IMG/VR virus record: IMGVR_UViG_3300048919_000249
Location: 1 to 42,646 of that record
Source of the DNA: a virus
DNA length: 42,646 bases
Direction: 5' to 3' (one strand)
The first letter of the stretch is position 1; each line of letters begins with the position of its first letter. The notes under the pieces are model-generated. The model was not told the DNA's origin. It saw only the letters and a program-made list of their open reading frames with translations, and did no database searches. Shown here piece after piece: positions 39,130 to 42,646 of the stretch. A program made the translations under genes and the position numbers.

Positions 39130-39502
39130 GCGATCCATCCTGGCAATGAGAGGTTCGCAAAGCCTAGCTGATGCGACAGCAGCAGAATGGCTTAGATACC
39201 GCATGCTTAAAAATTGCTACGCCGCGCAGATGGTTTGAGACTTTAGCCAATCAGTTGGGGAGGGATGCGGGCTACTGCATCCAATCCATCATCGGTCTAA
39301 ATGAAGTCGTTTCATTAGGTTTTTCGAGTGAAGTGGGAAAGCATGGATGGGGCAAAAATGGGGCAAAGCGTACGCCCTTCAATGCCATTCAATGCCAAAT
39401 ATGCGTTTGTGCATCGTGTAGTGATATGCGCTGAGCCTCAATAGATACGTGGGTTTGAGGCTTTCCGAACGAAATACTCCAACACAATCGGAGTGTGAGC
39501 GC
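39130..39502. other. 373-base gap with direct-repeat copy 2
   Basis: It contains the right copy of the 26-bp direct repeat (39265-39291) and a tandem ATGGGGCAAAAATGGGGCAA (about 39348) of a type often seen near ends of integrase genes. The doublet TTCAATGCCATTCAATGCCA (39379-39398) is a ten-base tandem repeat. No gene is convincing. Confidence 0.45.
39265..39291 (+). repeat. imperfect direct repeat, copy 2
   Basis: ATGCGGGCTACTGCATCCAA followed by TCCATCA matches copy 1 at 36597-36622. The shared core is TACTGCAYCCAATCCATCA. Confidence 0.6.
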
Positions 39503-40009
39503 TCAAAGTTGGAGGCCGGTGGAAGTATAGAATTGTGCGGTGTACCTGTACGCCGGTCGGCCTGATGCTGCGTCAGTGATGCTCTCCGGGGGGCTTTTGA
39601 GAACTGCGTCCGCGACGCGCTGTGATTCCGGATTATGTACGTCAACAACTGCTTCGATGAACAATTGACTGTTGCCCATCTGTCCGGCCTGAAAGATCTG
39701 GTCTTGAACTACATCCCTCAGAATCTGTTTGGCCAAGCCTTGATTACGTAAATTTTCAGGGACGGCGTAGCCCACAGCAACGCAAGGGAAACCACTAATC
39801 TGGCCGTTCATTACGCACGCTAAAAAAGCTAATACTGACTTGCGATCTTCTGTGAGACGAACGTAGGTTAAACGAATGGTTCCAGGTGATGGTTCGTCGA
39901 TATGGCTGTATAGATCCTTATGATTTCGGACCGGGCCTACATCCAAAACTCCCGCTCGCAACGCCTTTTGAAAAGAAACCATCCCCTCATGAGGGTCCGC
40001 CATCTGCAT
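39503..40009 (-). CDS. GNAT-family acetyltransferase
   Basis: A 168-aa protein with the GNAT acetyl-CoA site: VAVGYAVPENLRNQGLAKQILRDVVQDQI, where R-N-Q-G-L-A is the pyrophosphate loop (R/Q-x-x-G-x-G/A). The preceding strand ISGFPCVAVGYAV is the expected beta-4. The substrate is unknown. AAGGA lies eight bases before ATG 40009. It stands alone on the minus strand and has no visible link to the RiPP-like or STAS operons, though acetyltransferases occur in both toxin and peptide-modification clusters. Confidence 0.7.
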   Translation of the reverse strand: MQMADPHEGMVSFQKALRAGVLDVGPVRNHKDLYSHIDEPSPGTIRLTYVRLTEDRKSVLAFLACVMNGQISGFPCVAVGYAVPENLRNQGLAKQILRDVVQDQIFQAGQMGNSQLFIEAVVDVHNPESQRVADAVLKSPPESITDAASGRPAYRYTAQFYTSTGLQL

Positions 40010-40347
40010 ATTGAAGGTCCTTCTACTTGGTTTGGGTAGATGCTGCTCAGTCGAGGTGGTCTATACAACTAAAGGCAATGCCGCCGTCAATAGGGTCCTG
40101 TAACAGGATAGTCGATGTTTTCGGGGTGTGATCGGTCTGAAAGTCGAGCTGGGATTGGGATAACTAGGCAAGTTTAGGGCAAAATTAGGGCAGATTCGAG
40201 GCCGTGATAGGCCGTAGCAAGCCGCGCGCCTACGATGAAATCGCCGTTTTTCTTGGCCTACGGCGGTCCACACGGACGCTTGAAGGGGTTCGAATCTCTA
40301 TCCATATCTAGCGAGGGAGACTAGTCCCCCCCTCTGGATGTAACAGG
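40010..40347. other. 338-base gap, possible integration scar
   Basis: It holds a tandem TTAGGGCAAAATTAGGGCA (about 40175) similar in style to the repeat at 39348, a small hairpin GTCC-ACAC-GGAC (about 40266), and GGGGTTCGAATCTCT (about 40284) that looks like a tRNA T-arm. The arm pairs poorly and no acceptor end is found, so only a degenerate attachment-site remnant is suggested. Confidence 0.35.
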
Positions 40348-40821
40348 TTAACTGTGACGACGCTCGAATATTGGGCGAAATCGCTCCCCAATATAGTCGT
40401 TGAGTTTGGTATACAGGCCTGTGATGAGTGCATTTATAATTTGTGCGGAATGGCTGTCAGTTGCATAAGCTGCTTGAGAAATCTCATTTCTTAGCCGACC
40501 AAGTAAGAAGATGAATTCTTCCTCGAATTTCTGAATATCCGCGTCAAAGAAAAAATAACGAGAACATCTACGAATTAGAAGATTGAAGGTCGACTCCAAT
40601 AGGTCACATTTCGTATTGCTTGACGCTTCGAATGCGTTAGCTGACTTTCCGTCGGCGTTGAGTGATGATATTAGATAGCTATGGCTTGATTCGGAAATGT
40701 CTTTCAAGAGGTCTTGAATCATGGTTGCTTGATGATGTGCTTCATTTCGCGTGCTGGAAGCACTTGCGGACATTATTGTTACGGCGATCGCTATTAAGGC
40801 AACAATTAGCGCAAGATCCAT
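40348..40821 (-). CDS. small single-pass membrane protein
   Basis: A 157-aa protein with one N-terminal membrane segment (LALIVALIAIAVTIMSA, residues 3-19) and a cytoplasmic or periplasmic helical region (HHQATMIQDLLKDISESSHSYL; DADIQKFEEEFIFLLGRLRNEISQAAYA). It is the third gene of an operon with the STAS-like gene (its start lies three bases after that gene's stop) and the STAS-ATPase gene. By analogy with other multi-gene sensor systems it may be the membrane effector or anchor. No known family is recognised. Confidence 0.55.
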   Translation of the reverse strand: MDLALIVALIAIAVTIMSASASSTRNEAHHQATMIQDLLKDISESSHSYLISSLNADGKSANAFEASSNTKCDLLESTFNLLIRRCSRYFFFDADIQKFEEEFIFLLGRLRNEISQAAYATDSHSAQIINALITGLYTKLNDYIGERFRPIFERRHS

Positions 40822-40823
40822 GC

Positions 40824-41177
40824 TTAATTCTTCCGATTTTTTTCTAAATAGTCGCCGGCTTCAATGATGTATTTTTTGATGTTGTTCTTTACGCTTTCGT
40901 ATTTATAAATAACATGGACTCGGTTTAGTAGAGTCGGAACATCTATGTAGCCTGATCTGATAAGTCCGCCAAAAAGTTCCTCAAGAAAAGACGGTGTCGT
41001 TCCCAAGGTTTTAGTAAAATCAATTTTAACAGTTGAGTATTCGTTAAGTGCGGGAATTACGTGTTTATCCCGGTAGTCGGCGCCATTTTTTGGGCCGTCA
41101 AGATGGTTTCGACCAATCGGTAGGTCTGTATATTTGGAAACATCAAGTGTTGTTTCAGTCTTCATCTGAATTGCCAT
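40824..41177 (-). CDS. STAS-like DUF4325 protein
   Basis: A 117-aa protein with the DUF4325 STAS-like core: NEYSTVKIDFTKTLGTTPSFLEELFGGLIRSGYI, in which the beta strand plus T-x-x-S-FLEE helix is diagnostic. STAS-like domains bind nucleotides or partner kinases, like SpoIIAA does with the anti-sigma kinase SpoIIAB. The gene overlaps the end of the ATPase gene by 23 bases, a sign of tight coupling. Alternative start ATG 41165 (MKTETTL) would avoid most of the overlap. Confidence 0.7.
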   Translation of the reverse strand: MAIQMKTETTLDVSKYTDLPIGRNHLDGPKNGADYRDKHVIPALNEYSTVKIDFTKTLGTTPSFLEELFGGLIRSGYIDVPTLLNRVHVIYKYESVKNNIKKYIIEAGDYLEKNRKN

Positions 41178-42243
41178 GATCTTCAGTTAGGGCGATATTC
41201 CATTGGATTAATGTTCCAGGGTAACTTGAATCTAAATTACTAAATTCTTCTCGGTTGTCTTTCGATTTGTATTTGTATACGCCTTTTCCGGAGATTATGC
41301 AAAGCTCACCGTTAGGGTTGATTTCTACAAATCTTTTCATTGTAGGTAGCCCATTGCCCCGACCCTGCTGTTTGTAGCGTGATGTTCCATAAGCAAGAGC
41401 GGTTTGAATGTCGCGACTATCAGAATTCATCCCTTTTAACGTGTGTAGGATGTCACTGTGCAGAGATTTGTACCAAGGTCTTCTGCGAGTGCTAAAAGGA
41501 ATTCCTACGCCGACATCATAAACTGCCATAAATAGCTGGCCATCAATGTGTGTTTGCGCAATCCACCATTTTTGAATTTTTGAGGGGTTAATTAGCGTAG
41601 GGTGGTTGCGTTGCAGGTCTTCAGCATAAGCATGTTGCCACACGTTAGTGAAAGATTCAGATATCGCTGCAAATGAAGCATTATCCGTGTCCTCCGGCGA
41701 GTCAGGTAATTCATAGCTGGTTATAGCATTTCTTGCATAGTTTATCGCGTCTCGTAAGGGCTGTTTCTCATCAATTTGATTTTGAGCAGACGAGACGGAG
41801 CAGATTCTAATTGCGCCCTCAACAGGGCGGTACTTCTCACCCAATAGAGCCCATAAGCCGAGCTCTGAAAGCTTTGCGTCGATGGTGGTGTCGGTCGGCT
41901 TTATCCATATAAGGCGTGCGTTTTTATTGTTTTCTAGCAAAATTTCTAGGTGTGCGAACAGTACTAATATGGCAGAGATTTTTATTTTTGAGAGAGAGGA
42001 GAAATCCAATGTTAATTTTGAGGTTGAGGGGACTTCTCTAAGCTGTCTTAACAGTATGTATAGTTTTTCTCTTGAACTTGAGCTAAAAACGCTCAGCGTG
42101 TTTGGTAAAAAAATTGTATGTCGGCCCAGCACAGATGGTGTGCTGTAAGGGTTGTTTTTGTAGGGTGGGCGGGTTAAGCAATAAGCTGCACGACGGCTAG
42201 ATATCCTTTCTCTATTAAGATCAGATGCCTTTCTTTTCTTCAC
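41155..42243 (-). CDS. STAS-GHKL ATPase fusion protein
   Basis: A 362-aa protein from GTG 42243 (AGGAG nine bases before). Residues 60-110 resemble a STAS-like strand-helix unit (SKLTLDFSSLSKIKISAILVLFAHLEILL). Residues 185-350 are a histidine-kinase-like ATPase: N box E196-x3-N200 (ISESFTNVWQHAY), G1 box D243-V-G-V-G-I-P, and G2 box G294-R-G-N-G-L (QGRGNGLPTM). No phosphoacceptor His region is present, so it is more like an anti-sigma kinase or MORC/Hsp90-type ATPase than a sensor kinase. It heads an operon with a stand-alone STAS-like protein and a membrane protein. The set looks like a switch: ATPase, STAS partner, membrane output. Confidence 0.7.
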   Translation of the reverse strand: MKKRKASDLNRERISSRRAAYCLTRPPYKNNPYSTPSVLGRHTIFLPNTLSVFSSSSREKLYILLRQLREVPSTSKLTLDFSSLSKIKISAILVLFAHLEILLENNKNARLIWIKPTDTTIDAKLSELGLWALLGEKYRPVEGAIRICSVSSAQNQIDEKQPLRDAINYARNAITSYELPDSPEDTDNASFAAISESFTNVWQHAYAEDLQRNHPTLINPSKIQKWWIAQTHIDGQLFMAVYDVGVGIPFSTRRRPWYKSLHSDILHTLKGMNSDSRDIQTALAYGTSRYKQQGRGNGLPTMKRFVEINPNGELCIISGKGVYKYKSKDNREEFSNLDSSYPGTLIQWNIALTEDHGNSDED

Positions 42244-42646
42244 TGAAACGATCTCCTTTATGTTAGCAGCCTATACCATAATGATTGGGTCTCGCTGCTC
42301 ATCTCGAAGATATAGGTAAGTGCCTATAATATCCTGTCCCGCTCACTAGAGTTTATTCGCGACGACTGGATGAGAGCTTGGAGACTGGATCGTAAAGTCT
42401 GAGCTCGTACCAATTTCCGTACCAATAGGTGGTTTCGTGAGAGTATTACGAGATGGCTGCGAGCAGAAATCCCCCGGTTCAACTGCCTTGGAGCACCCAT
42501 CAGAAGCTATCTGACATCGCGGTGTAATTCTGTTCCAGGGACATGAAACTACCTGTGGGGATTTTCGCAAAGGGCAAGGTTACGGTGGCGGACACGACCC
42601 TGCAAGTTCGGTGTGACGGGTTTATTCGTCGCGGCCTTCCATCATG
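42244..42646. other. 403-base terminal gap
   Basis: No complete gene is seen. A plus-strand frame from ATG 42543 (MKLPVGIFAKGKVTVADTTL) stays open to the window end and could be a partial gene, though no clear ribosome site precedes it. On the minus strand a frame from the right edge ends in MMEGRDE followed by TAA at 42622-42624, which could equally be the C-terminus of a neighbouring gene. The two are mutually exclusive. A TATAAT hexamer at about 42325 may belong to a rightward promoter. Confidence 0.35.

Noticed and set aside
40266-40310. tRNA gene 3' end
   Set aside because: GGTTCGAATC resembles a T-loop but the stem has a mismatch and two wobble pairs, and there is no acceptor end or cloverleaf upstream.
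42346-42570. 74-aa minus-strand protein
   Set aside because: Low-complexity, no ribosome site, and no recognisable domain; treated as chance open frame.

Overview
The window looks like a Pseudomonas chromosome segment carrying a large temperate-phage genome (about positions 1-34,070) followed by an AT-richer accessory island (about 34,080-42,250). The Pseudomonas assignment rests on the high-GC phage backbone, a PrtN-type activator, and small proteins of Pseudomonas-typical appearance; it is an inference by eye, not a database result.

Phage, left to right. At the left edge is the catalytic end of a tyrosine integrase (minus strand, running off the window) that lacks its 5' part. Upstream of it is a leftward early operon: small membrane protein remnant, PrtN-like activator, 59-aa protein, antirepressor-like protein, 196-aa protein and 58-aa protein. 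This operon is driven by a recognisable promoter overlapped by two CAAC-N5-GTTG operators. The immunity region has a LexA-like repressor (minus), three more copies of the operator, and a divergent Cro-like gene. An AbiC-like membrane exclusion gene sits between the two operator regions. The rightward early operon encodes a CII-like regulator, a TraR/DksA zinc finger, a Toprim-helicase replication protein and a possible Q-type regulator. Next come holin, terminase and a lambda-type head module (small and large terminase, gpW, portal B, ClpP-like protease, D, E, FII-like, Z). A P2/Mu-like contractile tail follows (V, W, J, I, fibre, chaperone, sheath, tube, E/E', tape measure, U, X, D). Lysis genes close it (GH19 endolysin, Rz with embedded Rz1). 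The phage is thus a lambda head on a myovirus tail.

An SOS cassette follows: a LexA-boxed DNA adenine methylase, an eight-copy 52-bp array with 14-bp palindromes, a broken SRAP (YedK/HMCES-like) gene that runs into this array, and a LexA-boxed umuDC pair. The two intact units probably switch on with the prophage when DNA is damaged.

The accessory island is almost entirely on the minus strand and holds three compact modules: (1) two adjacent HEPN proteins (a DUF3644-like protein and an ApeA-like protein), both with an intact R-x4-H motif, a likely RNase-type defence pair; (2) a RiPP-like cassette made of a 51-aa charged peptide and two paralogous HExxH-type proteins, one with HEMGH and one with HAMGH at the identical residue positions, lying between imperfect 26-bp direct repeats; (3) a three-gene operon of a STAS-GHKL ATPase fusion, a STAS-like DUF4325 protein and a small membrane protein. 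A small Pseudomonas-type protein and a GNAT acetyltransferase lie between modules 2 and 3. Modules 1-3 are the best candidates for previously undescribed systems.
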